Numbered from the stretch's first letter, positions 36,017 through 45,164 are shown. The stretch is 64,000 nucleotides of DNA from Ga0077555 sp963746315 (GCA_963746315.1 CAVVAR010000010.1:248001-312000); one strand, 5' to 3'. The notes: generated from the sequence alone by a model not told the origin. Numbers and translations: made by a program.

Positions 36017-37471
36017 TCAGGGAGAGACCGACCGGTGCTGTCCGGCAGGCCAGGCCGGCGTGGTCCGGAAGGCAGGACCTGACGTGGCCCAGGGGGCTTT
36101 CCGGGCAAGCCCGTCCCCCGCCAGCGTCATCGCGGCGGTCAGATGGCCCATCTGCCGTAGAGCGTCGGCCAACAACGGGACAGCGAGGCGGCCATCCGCC
36201 TCCCGGAAGGCGGGAACACCCCGAGCGGCCGCCGCCGGAAGCCCGAGACCGGACAGCTCGGGATGGGTGGCCAGGAGCACAGACCAGTCCTCGCCAAGCG
36301 GGCCGACGTCCACCGCTTGCGGATAATCAGCGGTGATCTCGACCCAGAACCTTCCGTCCCAAAGCCGGCGTTCGCCCGGCACTAGCCGCAGAGGCGCAAT
36401 GCCGTCACCGCGCTCCGGCTCCCGGTAGACGCGGACGACCGCACCCGACGGCCCCTCCCGTGGGACCGAATCGACAATGCAGCCGCCGAGCGTAAAGGCG
36501 GCGGGTAGGGCACCGCGCGCCACGAGACGGGCGACGGCGTCCTCGACGGAGCTGAGCTCGGCAGGGCGCGACAGAACGCCGGTCCTGCCGAGCAGGCGCC
36601 TGAGAAGACGGACCCCGGTCTCGGATGGCGCCTCGACCAGGGCCCCGCGCTCGATCTCGTAGACCAGTCCGAGCCGCCCCGTCACCGCACGCGCCTCGAG
36701 CGCATCAGCGGCCATCTCCAAGGCCGCCTTGGCCGCCTGCATGCGCCTCGCCGTGCGGGCCAGCGCCTCACGGGTCACGCCCAAGCCTTCGAGAACGGCC
36801 AATGCCTCGCGCACCCGCACCCGCTCGTAGCGATCGTCGCGATTGCTCGGATCGTCGGCCGAGGCGATCCCATGCTGCCGGAGCGTTGCCAGAATGCGCG
36901 CGCGTGAGATGCCCAGCAGCGGCCGGACAAGGGGCTGCGCCGCGCCCCCGGCCTCGCCAGCTGGCACCGGAATGGCCCCAGTGGGCGGGATCGCCGCAAG
37001 ACCATCGACGCCGCTTCCGCGCGCCAGGCGCATCAGCAGCGTCTCGGCCTGATCATCGGCCGTGTGGGCGGTCACGATCGCCACGGGACCTGCGACGACG
37101 GTCGCGAGGTCACGCGCGGCGTCCCCCAGCAGGCGATAGCGGGCGGCGCGAGCGGCGGCCTGCAAGCCCGACGCGGGGGCATCTCCAGGCCAGCGCAGCG
37201 TGCGATGCACGATCCCGAGTTCGGCCGCCGCGGCAGCTACCGCGACCGCTTCCAAGGCCAACTCCGGTCGCAGGCCGTGGTCCACCGTGACAGCGACGAT
37301 GGCGCGTGGCTCGGGCAATCTTGCGTTCCAGCCGGCCGCGGCGTGCATCAGTGCCATGCTATCGGGGCCGCCGGAGACGGCGAGCACGAGCCCACGATAG
37401 CCAGAGAGCGATGCCAGGAGGCGATCTGCCTCGCCGTCATCGATCGGAGGGGCGTCGTCGCCCGTCGCCAC
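36017..37471 (-). CDS. tilS: tRNA(Ile)-lysidine synthase TilS
   Basis: 484 residues from a GTG at 37471, preceded by a full AGGAGG ribosome-binding site. The PP-loop ATPase motif SGGPDS lies at residues 33-38. Conserved AHTADDQAETLLMRLARGSG follows, then RILATLRQHGIASADDPSNR. The C-terminal half is a less conserved substrate-binding region. TilS converts C34 of tRNA-Ile(CAU) to lysidine so that it reads AUA codons; it is essential. It starts 9 bp after the cpoB stop, so the genes are co-transcribed. Confidence 0.95.
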   Translation of the reverse strand: MATGDDAPPIDDGEADRLLASLSGYRGLVLAVSGGPDSMALMHAAAGWNARLPEPRAIVAVTVDHGLRPELALEAVAVAAAAAELGIVHRTLRWPGDAPASGLQAAARAARYRLLGDAARDLATVVAGPVAIVTAHTADDQAETLLMRLARGSGVDGLAAIPPTGAIPVPAGEAGGAAQPLVRPLLGISRARILATLRQHGIASADDPSNRDDRYERVRVREALAVLEGLGVTREALARTARRMQAAKAALEMAADALEARAVTGRLGLVYEIERGALVEAPSETGVRLLRRLLGRTGVLSRPAELSSVEDAVARLVARGALPAAFTLGGCIVDSVPREGPSGAVVRVYREPERGDGIAPLRLVPGERRLWDGRFWVEITADYPQAVDVGPLGEDWSVLLATHPELSGLGLPAAAARGVPAFREADGRLAVPLLADALRQMGHLTAAMTLAGDGLARKAPWATSGPAFRTTPAWPAGQHRSVSP

Positions 37472-37480
37472 GTCGCCTCC

Positions 37481-38438
37481 TCAGCAGCCTTGCCGCTGCT
37501 TCAAGGCCCGTGCCTTGACCCGCACGTCGGCAGGCGCGTTCGGGTGGCGGTTGTCGAGCTCGGCGAAGATTCCGCAGTCCTTCTGGCCGAGTTGCTGGAG
37601 CGCTTGGGCGAGCTTCAGCAGGCTATGCGGCACCTTGGCGGACGTCTTGTGCTTCTCGATGACAGCCAGGAATGCTTGTCCGGCTGGCTTGTACCGCCGC
37701 TGAACATAAAGCAACTCGCCGAGCCAGTATTGCGCATCGGCGGCCAGCCTGTCGTTCGGGTAGCGCCGCATGAACTCGTCGAATGCGGCCTCGGCCGCCC
37801 CGTAGTCCTGTTGCAGGAGATAGCCGTAGGCCGTCTCATAAAGCTCACGTGGGTTTCCGGCACCCGCGGCCGAAGGCGGCAAGGCAGGCGTCGCCGATGC
37901 CGGCTGCGGTGCCTCGGTGCCAAGCATGCGCCCGATGGGATCAGTGGTCGCCCCCGGATTGACCGTGGTCGACCCGAAGCCTCCCCCAGGAGGTGGTGGC
38001 GGCGCGGCGTAGGGGGCAGGTGTCGGCGCGAATGGAGCCGCCTCGGTCCGGCGATTACCCGAGAGCTGACGCACCTGCGCTGAAAGCTGCTCGAGTTGGG
38101 CGGTGAGCGCACGGATCTGGGTCTCGAGGCTATCGACGCGGGCCTGATCGACACCGCCACCTCCGACCGGCGCGTCTCCCCCGCGCAGTGGCGCAGCGCT
38201 ACCACCGCGGCCCAGCGAACTCGAGCGTGCCGACCACCACCTGCATATCGGCGAGCTGCTCCTCGAGATGCTCGACGCGCCCCCTAAGCTGGGAATCGCT
38301 GGAGCCTGCGGCAGCAGGTGCGGCGGCTTTGGCGGACTTGGCACGCGGTTGCGGCTGCTGCGCCACGACCGCATCCGCCAGCGTCCATCCAACGAATGCC
38401 AGCGCGAGAGCGACAAGCCAGGGTCTTTGGATGATCAT
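37481..38438 (-). CDS. cpoB: Tol-Pal system coordinator CpoB (YbgF), frame-disrupted
   Basis: About 318 residues when one base is removed. The ATG at 38438 follows GGAGAGAGC; a start at 38459 is possible. A signal peptide (RPWLVALALAFVGWTLADAV) leads to a coiled coil, SQLRGRVEHLEEQLADMQVV. The frame then breaks at GAGTTC on the minus strand (38217-38222). Read as GAGTC, it continues TLESLGRGGSAAPL and a second coiled coil, ARVDSLETQIRALTAQLEQL. The C-terminal TPR domain includes LYETAYGYLLQQDYGAAEAA. CpoB links peptidoglycan synthesis to Tol-Pal-driven outer-membrane constriction. It is in the normal place, after pal and before tilS. Confidence 0.86.
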
Positions 38439-38666
38439 CCAAGCTCTCTCCGGTTGCATGGCACCTTCGCACCGAACGCCTTCTGCGCGGGTAGTCTCGT
38501 CAGCTACCGTGGCGCGGATATTCGAGGCCCACGCATGCCCCGTGTTGGCACCTCACTCGGCGGCACGATCGCAGCACGATCCGAGCGTCGCCGTAAGTGC
38601 CCATTTCGGTCCGTCCCTGTCAATCGCGCGCTCGTCCGCGCGCGCCTTATGCGTGGCAGCAACGCA

Positions 38667-39737
38667 TCAGTCCGAAGGTCCACGCCGAGTCTGGCTGGGG
38701 GCGGTCGCGAGAGCCGGCTCCTCGAGATTGCGACGCGAGTCGCTGCCGTCCCGCCCTCCCCCGACGCGCACGACGACGCGGCAATTCTGGGCGGCGCACT
38801 CCGGTGCCTGACAGATCGCGACGGGCCGGTCGCGGCCAAAAGCATGGATGACGATGCGAGCGCGATCGACGCCTTCCTCGACCAGCCGCTCGACGACCGC
38901 CCGGGCCCGGCGCTGTGAGAGCTGGGTATCGAGGACGCGGTTGCCACGATGATCGTCGGCGTGTGCCTCGATGATGATCGGCAGGTCTGCGTGGCGACCG
39001 AGCCACCGGGCCTGGGCGACGAGGACGGCGCGGGCGCGGGCGCCGAGATCGCTGCTCGTCTCGGCGAAGAACACCCGATCCCCGGCGGCCATCTGGAACT
39101 CGTAGCCGAGCATCTGCAGGCGGCGCTCGTCCTGCAGCTGACGACGCCGGAGCATCGCCAACTCGTCCTCGCCGGATCGAGGCTTTCGCGCGGCGGGGCT
39201 GCGATCGTCGCGAGACGACGGCACCGGTTCGGCGTTTCCTGTCCGATCGGCGATGTAACCCGATCGTCCGCCGCTTTGGCCGTCCTGGACAGAACGCAGG
39301 GAGCGCGAATCGCGCCGTCCTCCGAAGATCGAAACAAGCTCCTCTCGGGCCATCTCGGCCGCCGGTGTCTCGGGATAGGTTTCGATCAGCACCTCGAGCC
39401 GGCGTCGCGCCAGCATGATGTCGCCTTGCCGAAGAGCCTCGCCGGCGGAGGCCAGGACACGCGCCGCGGACTGCGTCCTGCCCTCGGGGTCCGCGTCATC
39501 CGATTTGTCGGTCGTGCCGAGAAGGATTTCGCGCGATGGCGAGGCGGCCTGTCGCTCCTGCCAGGGTGCGCGGCTTCGATCTGGTGACTGGCCGACGCAG
39601 ATCGCCACTTGGAGCCCCAGCAGCACGCCCAGGAAGCCAACGACCGTGCGCCCAGCGACCCCGACGCGGGCGCTCCGTCCGTGCCTGCCACCAACACCGA
39701 AAAACGCGCCACCACTATTCGAGCCGTCCGCCACCAT
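38667..39737 (-). CDS. OmpA-domain protein, Pal paralogue
   Basis: 356 residues if the ATG at 39737 is used (GGTGGA upstream); a start at 39785 is also open. A hydrophobic segment (VVGFLGVLLGLQVAICVG) looks like a signal or anchor. A TPR-like helix pair follows (ALRQGDIMLARRRLEVLIET), then a C-terminal OmpA domain: IEAHADDHRGNRVLDTQLSQ, RRARAVVERLVEEGVDRARI and QAPECAAQNCRVVVRV. This domain matches Pal closely, including the Cys pair found in the neighbouring Pal (DISCWSQNCRAQ). A second OmpA-domain gene between pal and cpoB is not usual. It may bind peptidoglycan alongside Pal. Confidence 0.8.
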   Translation of the reverse strand: MVADGSNSGGAFFGVGGRHGRSARVGVAGRTVVGFLGVLLGLQVAICVGQSPDRSRAPWQERQAASPSREILLGTTDKSDDADPEGRTQSAARVLASAGEALRQGDIMLARRRLEVLIETYPETPAAEMAREELVSIFGGRRDSRSLRSVQDGQSGGRSGYIADRTGNAEPVPSSRDDRSPAARKPRSGEDELAMLRRRQLQDERRLQMLGYEFQMAAGDRVFFAETSSDLGARARAVLVAQARWLGRHADLPIIIEAHADDHRGNRVLDTQLSQRRARAVVERLVEEGVDRARIVIHAFGRDRPVAICQAPECAAQNCRVVVRVGGGRDGSDSRRNLEEPALATAPSQTRRGPSD

Positions 39738-39864
39738 CTGACCGGTTCCACCGCGTCTAATTGCTACCCCGGTATGTTTCCACATTGGGGCGCATTTTTG
39801 ACTATAAAGTCAGGGCGGCATCAGTGTGGCCATCCGGCACCGAAACCCGGGACGGCGCAAAAAG

Positions 39865-39892
39865 AAAAAGGCCGACACGAACCGGCCGGCCT
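39865..39892 (-). terminator. Rho-independent terminator after pal
   Basis: On the minus strand 30 bp after the pal stop: stem AGGCCGGC, loop, GTCGGCCT, then TTTTTCTTTTT. The long T tract makes this the clearest unidirectional terminator in the window; it separates pal from the downstream OmpA-domain gene. Confidence 0.85.
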
Positions 39893-39922
39893 CGATCAAT
39901 TCGAAACAGTCACGCAGCCCGC

Positions 39923-40450
39923 TTACGAGCCGACACCGCGGCTGTTTAGAACGGTCTGCGCGCGACAATTCTGCGACCAGCACGAGATGTCGTTGCACAC
40001 CGCGACGGGTCGCTCCTTGCCATAGGAGATCGTGCGGATTCGAGCGCCGCTGACACCGTTCCGCGCCAGGAAGTTCTTGACCGACTGCGCTCGCTTGGCA
40101 CCCAGGCCGATGTTGTACTCGCGCGTGCCGCGCTCGTCGGCATGCCCCTCGATGGTGATGGTGTACTGCGAGTATTGCTGCAGCCAGCGGGCTTGCCCGG
40201 CCAAAGTCTGCTGCGCCTCCGGCGACAGGTCGGTCGCGTCGGTCGAGAAGTACACGATATCACCGACGTTTTGTGCGAAATCCTGTGAGGTTCCGGGCTT
40301 CGCGATGCCGCGTGAGCTGCCTAACCCGCCAGGCCCGAGGCGCACGTCATCGGGCTTCGGATTCTGGTTGGCGCATGCTCCGGCAGACAGCGAAAGAAGC
40401 CCCACCAAGACCATACGGGTCAGAACCCTGTTACCCCGCGGCTCGATCAT
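39923..40450 (-). CDS. pal: Peptidoglycan-associated lipoprotein Pal
   Basis: 175 residues from the ATG at 40450 (MIEPRGNRVLTRMVLVGLLS). The lipobox LSAGAC puts the lipidated cysteine at Cys26. The OmpA domain has GDIVYFSTDATDLSPEAQQT, then ITIEGHADERGTREYNIGLG and AKRAQSVKNFLARNGVSGAR, with the peptidoglycan-binding Asp and Arg conserved. The C-terminus carries a cysteine pair (NDISCWSQNCRAQ) common in Hyphomicrobiales Pal. Pal anchors the outer membrane to peptidoglycan and is moved by TolB. Two small lipoproteins precede it where tolB would normally be adjacent. Confidence 0.95.
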   Translation of the reverse strand: MIEPRGNRVLTRMVLVGLLSLSAGACANQNPKPDDVRLGPGGLGSSRGIAKPGTSQDFAQNVGDIVYFSTDATDLSPEAQQTLAGQARWLQQYSQYTITIEGHADERGTREYNIGLGAKRAQSVKNFLARNGVSGARIRTISYGKERPVAVCNDISCWSQNCRAQTVLNSRGVGS

Positions 40451-40764
40451 GCTAACCCCCTTTTCGGCGCCGGTCTGGAACCCACTGCGCCGCAATGACC
40501 ATCCCGGGATTTGGCCCGAGGATTGGCCCGAATACGCACCGGTTTACTGCATCCAACGTGCAAAATTGTGGCCTGTCCTGGGCCAAACAGCGGTCTCGCA
40601 GGATCAGACCGGCGGCGCAAGCTGTCCGATGAGACAATCCCCAGGTGGGTTTTGTATCGAATTAAATCCGAAACGAAAGAAGCCACCCGATCAACGGGCG
40701 GCCTCTCTCAACTCAAGACGCTGCGCGGCAGCAGCTGCCGCATTACTCTTGCACAAGGCAACCC
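40451..40764 (-). other. Spacer between small lipoprotein and pal, with terminator hairpin at 40682-40702
   Basis: No gene is supported. On the minus strand a hairpin (GCCGCCCG, loop TTGAT, CGGGTGGC, then TTCTTTC) at 40682-40702 lies 63 bp after the downstream small lipoprotein gene and can end transcription of the tandem pair. The rest would contain the pal promoter; no clear consensus is visible. Confidence 0.55.
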
Positions 40765-40893
40765 TTAGCGGGCCACCTGCTGCTGCACGGCGACATCTGC
40801 GCCGAGCTTCATGGGCTCGTGACCCACTTCCTTGCGGCAAGCGCCGAGGGCGACAGCAGCGAGGACCGTTGCAAGAACGATAGCGCCTTTCAT
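40765..40893 (-). CDS. Tiny lipoprotein, second of a tandem pair
   Basis: 42 residues, with ATG at 40893 and AGGAGAAGACA as a strong ribosome-binding region. The sequence begins MKGAIVLATVLAAVALGAC: a complete lipoprotein signal with lipobox LGAC (Cys19). The mature part is only 24 residues and ends HEPMKLGADVAVQQQVAR. The upstream neighbour (40929-41066) shares the block EPMKLGADV, so the two are a tandem duplication. Such short lipoproteins are easily missed. The size recalls Lpp-like or entericidin-like lipoproteins, but I know no named family. Its place between tolB and pal suggests an envelope role. Confidence 0.75.
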   Translation of the reverse strand: MKGAIVLATVLAAVALGACRKEVGHEPMKLGADVAVQQQVAR

Positions 40894-40928
40894 TGTCTTC
40901 TCCTTATTGCCCCGCGGGGCAGCAGTTT

Positions 40929-41066
40929 TTAGCGAGCGACCTGGGTGGTCACCGGCACGTCAGCGCCGAGCTTCATCGGCTCGTGATGCTCCTCGCGACG
41001 GCACGCCGCGACGGCGACCGTAGCCAGGATCGTCGCGAGGACGATGGCACCCTTGACAGCGTTCAT
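40929..41066 (-). CDS. Tiny lipoprotein, first of a tandem pair
   Basis: 45 residues, with ATG at 41066 after AGGAGAGAGAAC. The signal (MNAVKGAIVLATILATVAVA) ends in the lipobox VAAC (Cys22). The mature part is CRREEHHEPMKLGADVPVTT plus QVAR. The signal, the EPMKLGADV block and the QVAR end are shared with the downstream copy, 35 bp away, and both genes have matching ribosome-binding sites. A GC-rich palindrome (GCCCCGCGGGGC at 40909-40920) lies between them. Conservation of a short mature motif in both copies argues that the peptides are real and functional. Confidence 0.75.
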   Translation of the reverse strand: MNAVKGAIVLATILATVAVAACRREEHHEPMKLGADVPVTTQVAR

Positions 41067-41335
41067 GTTCTCTCTCCTAGAGCTAGTTCGGCAATCGCAT
41101 GATTGGGGTATCCCCGCGCAACTCGCAGATCAAGAAGTGTGGCCGGTATCCCCAGCTTTTCCCGCCCTTGCGATGCGAAAATACAACGAGAAACTCCAGT
41201 CACGGGTAACACTCTAGAAGGCCGGATACGCATGCTTCCTATCCCGGCGACACGCCCTATCCACGGGCATTTCAGCCCCTGAACCGGTGCACGGGAAAGT
41301 AGTTTAGACGCGTTAACGTCGCGTTAAGGTGCGTG

Positions 41336-42697
41336 CTATTTCAGGAGAGGCGACCAAGCCGGGTCCGAGGCGAACGACGGGGTGCGAACGACTCGCTCGT
41401 TGTGACCGGTGATGTCCACGGCTAACAGTTGTGGACCGCCGGTGGCCCCTGGCTGCTCGCGGAAGAACATCAGGAAGCGGCCATTGGGTGCCCAGGTCGG
41501 GCCCTCGTTGTGAAAGCCGTCGCTCAGGACGCGCTCGCCGGTGCCGTCGGTGCGCATGACGCCGATGAGGAAACGCCCGCCGAGCTGCTTGGTGAAAGCT
41601 ATGTGGTCGCCCCGCGGTGACCAGACGGGCGTGGAGTAGCGGCCGTCTCCATTGCTCAGGCGGCGAGCACCACCGCCTTCCGCGGACATGATGTAGAGCT
41701 GCTGGGTGCCTTCGCGATCCGACTCGAAGACGATCTGGCGACCGTCCGGTGCATAGCAGGGCCCCGTATCGATCGACTGCGGATTGGTCAGCCGGCGCAT
41801 CTGCCGGGAGCGCAGATCCATCTCGAGGAGGCCCGTCACGCCGCTCTCGCCCTGACTCATGACGATCCGTTGGCCATCCGGCGAGAATCGAGGCGCGAAC
41901 GACATGCCCGGGAAGTCGCCGACGATCTGACGCTGCCCCGTCTCGATGTTCATGAGCACGACGCGCGGCTCGCCGCGCGTGTAGGTCATGTAGGTGATCT
42001 CTTGGCTGGTCGGGCTGAAGCGAGGTGTGATGACCAGCTCCTGGCCGGTGCTCAGATAGCGGACGCCGGCGCCGTCCTGGTCCATCATCGCGAGGCGCTT
42101 GATCCGCTTCTGCTTCGGGCCCGTCTCGTCGATGAAGACGATGCGCGTGTCGAAGTAGCCCTTCTCGAGCGTCAGCTTTTCCCAAACCTGATCGGCGACG
42201 ATGTGCGCGATTCGCCGCCAGCTCTGGGCCGAGGTGGCGAGTTGCTGTCCCGTGAGCTGCTTGCCGAGAAGCACATCCCAGAGGCGGAACTCGGCCCGGA
42301 TGCGGCCGTCGCCGGTGCGGGAGACACGACCGACGACGAGTGCCTCGGCACCCACAGCGCGCCAGTCGGCAAAGCGGGGCGCGACGTTGGTGTCGCCGAT
42401 GCGCTCGATGAACGAGCGCGCGTCGAGCGGCTGGAACAGACCCGAGCTTTGCAGGTCGGCGGCGATGATGCCGGCAACCTCCTGACCTAGCCGCGGATCG
42501 TCGGACAGAAACGCGGGAATCGCGATGGGACGCGGGCGCAGATTGGCTTGGTCGACGTCGACCTCGAGAGGGCCAGACCCCGGGCCACGGCCCTGAGCCG
42601 CAGCCGAGCGGCCTTGAGCCAGCACCGGCAAAGCCGGGATGCCGGCGACCAGGACGGCGCCCAGTGACAGGCGGAGAGCATCGCGACGGGTTGGCAC
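41336..42697 (-). CDS. tolB: Tol-Pal system periplasmic protein TolB
   Basis: 453 residues from a GTG at 42697 with AGAGGA five bases upstream; the TTG at 42739 is a poorer start. The N-terminus, VPTRRDALRLSLGAVLVAGI, has a twin-arginine-like signal. The N-terminal domain (VDVDQANLRPRPIAIPAFLS) is followed by a six-bladed propeller with repeated TolB motifs: GQELVITPRFSPTSQEITYM, then FAPRFSPDGQRIVMSQ, CYAPDGRQIVFESDREGTQQ and RYSTPVWSPRGDHIAFT. TolB moves Pal in response to TolQRA. It is the first gene of the minus-strand half of the split Tol-Pal locus; tolA is not upstream of it. Confidence 0.95.
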   Translation of the reverse strand: MPTRRDALRLSLGAVLVAGIPALPVLAQGRSAAAQGRGPGSGPLEVDVDQANLRPRPIAIPAFLSDDPRLGQEVAGIIAADLQSSGLFQPLDARSFIERIGDTNVAPRFADWRAVGAEALVVGRVSRTGDGRIRAEFRLWDVLLGKQLTGQQLATSAQSWRRIAHIVADQVWEKLTLEKGYFDTRIVFIDETGPKQKRIKRLAMMDQDGAGVRYLSTGQELVITPRFSPTSQEITYMTYTRGEPRVVLMNIETGQRQIVGDFPGMSFAPRFSPDGQRIVMSQGESGVTGLLEMDLRSRQMRRLTNPQSIDTGPCYAPDGRQIVFESDREGTQQLYIMSAEGGGARRLSNGDGRYSTPVWSPRGDHIAFTKQLGGRFLIGVMRTDGTGERVLSDGFHNEGPTWAPNGRFLMFFREQPGATGGPQLLAVDITGHNERVVRTPSFASDPAWSPLLK

Positions 42698-42822
42698 CGG
42701 CTTCCTCTTCTCAAGATGCGCACAACGGTGGCCGGACAAGGCATTGGCCTTGATCGGGTGTCAAGGTGTCGAAAATTGGGTGCCGGGCCAGGAGATTGAG
42801 TCGGTCGCCCGGGTTGGCCGGC

Positions 42823-43704
42823 TCACGCGCCGGGCGCCGACCGCGCCGTCGCAGCAGCCGCAAACGCCTCGAGGGCCGCGGCATCGACGGTGACCGGAGT
42901 ACCGCCGGCAAGAAGCGGTTGGCCCTTGCCGTGGGCCTCGAGCGCGCGGTCCAGGCGCAGCATGGCGAGCCCGTGCGTGCCATCCACCGAGCCGACACGT
43001 CCAATCACGGCCTCGCCGACGACGATGTCGCTGCCATGGACAAGCGGAGCGGCACCCTCGAGGCGCACGATGCGCTTTCGTACGACCGTCTTGTGCTGCA
43101 TGCGCGCAACCACCTCCTGGCCGACGAAACAACCTTTGGTGAAGGAGACGCCGGCGAGTCGATCGAAGCCAGCCTCGTGCGGGAAGGCGTCACCGAGCGC
43201 GTAGTCGGCCCCCGGCTCGGGCACACCCAGCGCGATGCGCTGGCGATCGTAGGCGGCCTTCCCCTCGTCCGCGGGCGCGAACGTCTCGGCCATCTCTGGC
43301 GCCATCACGGCGCGATAGCCGAGGCCTTCGGCGCGCGGATCGGGATAAACCGCGGCATGCGGCAAGACCGGCGGCGGTCCGCCCCAGAATGCCGCCACGG
43401 TGCGGGTTGACGAGATGTCCTCGAGCGCGACCTTGGCGCGTAGACGATAGAGCGTCAGCCGCTTGACGAGATCGGCCGCGGAGGCTCGGGTCGTCTCCAG
43501 AATGAAGGCGTCGCCCTGACGCACGACGAAGAACTCGAACAGGATCTTGCCCTGCGGCGTGAGCAATGCCGAATGGATGGCGGGCACCGCGTCGAGGCGG
43601 TCCATGTCGTTGGTGATCAGGTTGTCGAGAAAGCCGCGAGCGTCCTCGCCGCCGACCGAGATGGCGCCGCGATCGGCGAGAACGGCGATATGACTGGCGC
43701 TCAT
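42823..43704 (-). CDS. ygfZ: Folate-binding protein YgfZ (IbaG/GcvT-like)
   Basis: 293 residues. The YgfZ signature KGCFVGQE lies at residues 190-197, with the essential cysteine Cys192, and the N-terminal GcvT-like part reads DARGFLDNLITNDMDRLDAV. YgfZ uses tetrahydrofolate and supports assembly or repair of certain iron-sulfur enzymes, such as MiaB. It is divergent from a dihydroorotase-type gene, with 120 bp between starts, and back-to-back with tolB (125 bp). The start is an ATG; the C-terminal ARSAPGA tail is non-conserved. Confidence 0.92.
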   Translation of the reverse strand: MSASHIAVLADRGAISVGGEDARGFLDNLITNDMDRLDAVPAIHSALLTPQGKILFEFFVVRQGDAFILETTRASAADLVKRLTLYRLRAKVALEDISSTRTVAAFWGGPPPVLPHAAVYPDPRAEGLGYRAVMAPEMAETFAPADEGKAAYDRQRIALGVPEPGADYALGDAFPHEAGFDRLAGVSFTKGCFVGQEVVARMQHKTVVRKRIVRLEGAAPLVHGSDIVVGEAVIGRVGSVDGTHGLAMLRLDRALEAHGKGQPLLAGGTPVTVDAAALEAFAAAATARSAPGA

Positions 43705-43824
43705 GACCGGCTCCTCAAAGCTCGACGAATCGACGCGGTGCTTCTCGCGGCGGCAGATTTGCGCTACCTCGGCGCCCGAACCTTCACGCGCCAGTCATGG
43801 CGCCAGCCGAGCAGGTGCCCGCCT

Positions 43825-45156
43825 ATGACCGACACCTATGACCTCATCGTCAAGGGCGCAACCGTCGTCAATCACGACGGCGAGGGCGTGCGCGACATCG
43901 CCATACGAGATGGCCGCATCGCAGCCATCGGCCAACTCGGCGCTGCGAAGGCTGCCGAGGTGATGGAGGCGCGCGGTCTGCACGTGCTGCCGGGCGTCAT
44001 CGACAGCCAGGTTCATTTCCGCGAGCCGGGGCTCGAGCAGAAAGAGGATCTCGCGACCGGAAGCCGCGCCGCCGTCATGGGAGGCGTGACGGCGGTGTTC
44101 GAGATGCCGAACACCAAGCCGCTGACGACGGACGCCGCAGCTCTCGCCGACAAGGTCACGCGCGCTCGCGGCCGCATGCACTGCGATTTCGCCTTCTACG
44201 TCGGCGGCACGCGCGAGAACATCGGCGACATCCCGGCGCTGGAGAAGCTCGAGGCATCTGCCGGCATCAAGGTGTTCATGGGGGCCTCGACCGGCGATCT
44301 CCTGGTCGAGGACGAGCCGTCGCTCGACCGGATCATCGCGCGGCTGTCGCGGCGGGCCGCCTTCCACTCAGAGGACGAGGCCCGGCTGCGGGCACGGGCA
44401 GACGTGCGCCGGCATGGCGATCCAACCTCGCATCCGGAGTGGCGCGACGTCGAGGCGGCGATGATCGCGACCAAGCGCCTCGTCGGATTAGCCGAGAAAT
44501 ACCGGCGGCGCGTGCATGTTCTGCACATTTCGACGGCCGACGAGATCCGGTGGCTCCGCGACCACAAGGACTGGGCGAGCTGCGAGGTGACACCCAATCA
44601 CCTGACGCTCGTCGCGCCCGACTGCTACGAGCGGCTCGGCACATTTGCGCAGATGAACCCGCCCGTCCGCGACGAGGCGCACCGGCAGGGGATCTGGGCC
44701 GGCATCGCCGACGGAACGGTCGACGTGCTCGGCTCCGACCATGCGCCGCACACGATCGAGGAAAAGCATCATCCCTATCCCGAGAGCCATTCCGGCATGA
44801 CGGGCGTGCAGACGCTGGTGCCGCTGATGCTCGACCACGTCAACGCGGGCCGACTGTCGCTTGCGCGCTTCGTCGATCTCACCAGTGCCGGGCCGCAGCG
44901 CCTGTTCGGCATCGTCGGCAAGGGACGCATCGCGGTCGGCTACGATGCCGACTTGACGATCGTCGACATGGGCCGCAGCGAGACCATTACCAACGGCTGG
45001 ATCCAGTCGCGCAGCGCATGGACGCCCTACGATGGCGTGACGGTCAAAGGCTGGCCGGTCGGCACGCTCGTGCGCGGGCGCCGCGTGATGTGGCAGGGCG
45101 AGATCGAGGCCGGGGCCGGCGGCGCGCCAGTGCGGTTCCTGGAGGGCGCCGCCTGA
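43825..45156 (+). CDS. pyrC: Dihydroorotase-like amidohydrolase
   Basis: 443 residues from the ATG at 43825 (MTDTYDLIVKGATVVNHDGE). It has the cyclic amidohydrolase layout: an N-terminal beta-sandwich part, then VLPGVIDSQVHFREPGLEQK, where the usual DxHxH metal site reads D60-S-Q62-V-H64, glutamine replacing the first histidine. A potential carboxylated lysine lies in GIKVFMGASTGDLLV, further ligands in RRVHVLHISTADE, and the catalytic Asp in DVLGSDHAPHTIEEK. Hyphomicrobiales proteins with this Gln are routinely called dihydroorotase, the third step of pyrimidine synthesis. The changed ligand leaves some doubt, and allantoinase or hydantoinase activity is possible. Confidence 0.82.
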   Translation: MTDTYDLIVKGATVVNHDGEGVRDIAIRDGRIAAIGQLGAAKAAEVMEARGLHVLPGVIDSQVHFREPGLEQKEDLATGSRAAVMGGVTAVFEMPNTKPLTTDAAALADKVTRARGRMHCDFAFYVGGTRENIGDIPALEKLEASAGIKVFMGASTGDLLVEDEPSLDRIIARLSRRAAFHSEDEARLRARADVRRHGDPTSHPEWRDVEAAMIATKRLVGLAEKYRRRVHVLHISTADEIRWLRDHKDWASCEVTPNHLTLVAPDCYERLGTFAQMNPPVRDEAHRQGIWAGIADGTVDVLGSDHAPHTIEEKHHPYPESHSGMTGVQTLVPLMLDHVNAGRLSLARFVDLTSAGPQRLFGIVGKGRIAVGYDADLTIVDMGRSETITNGWIQSRSAWTPYDGVTVKGWPVGTLVRGRRVMWQGEIEAGAGGAPVRFLEGAA

Positions 45157-45164
45157 CGCCTGAC

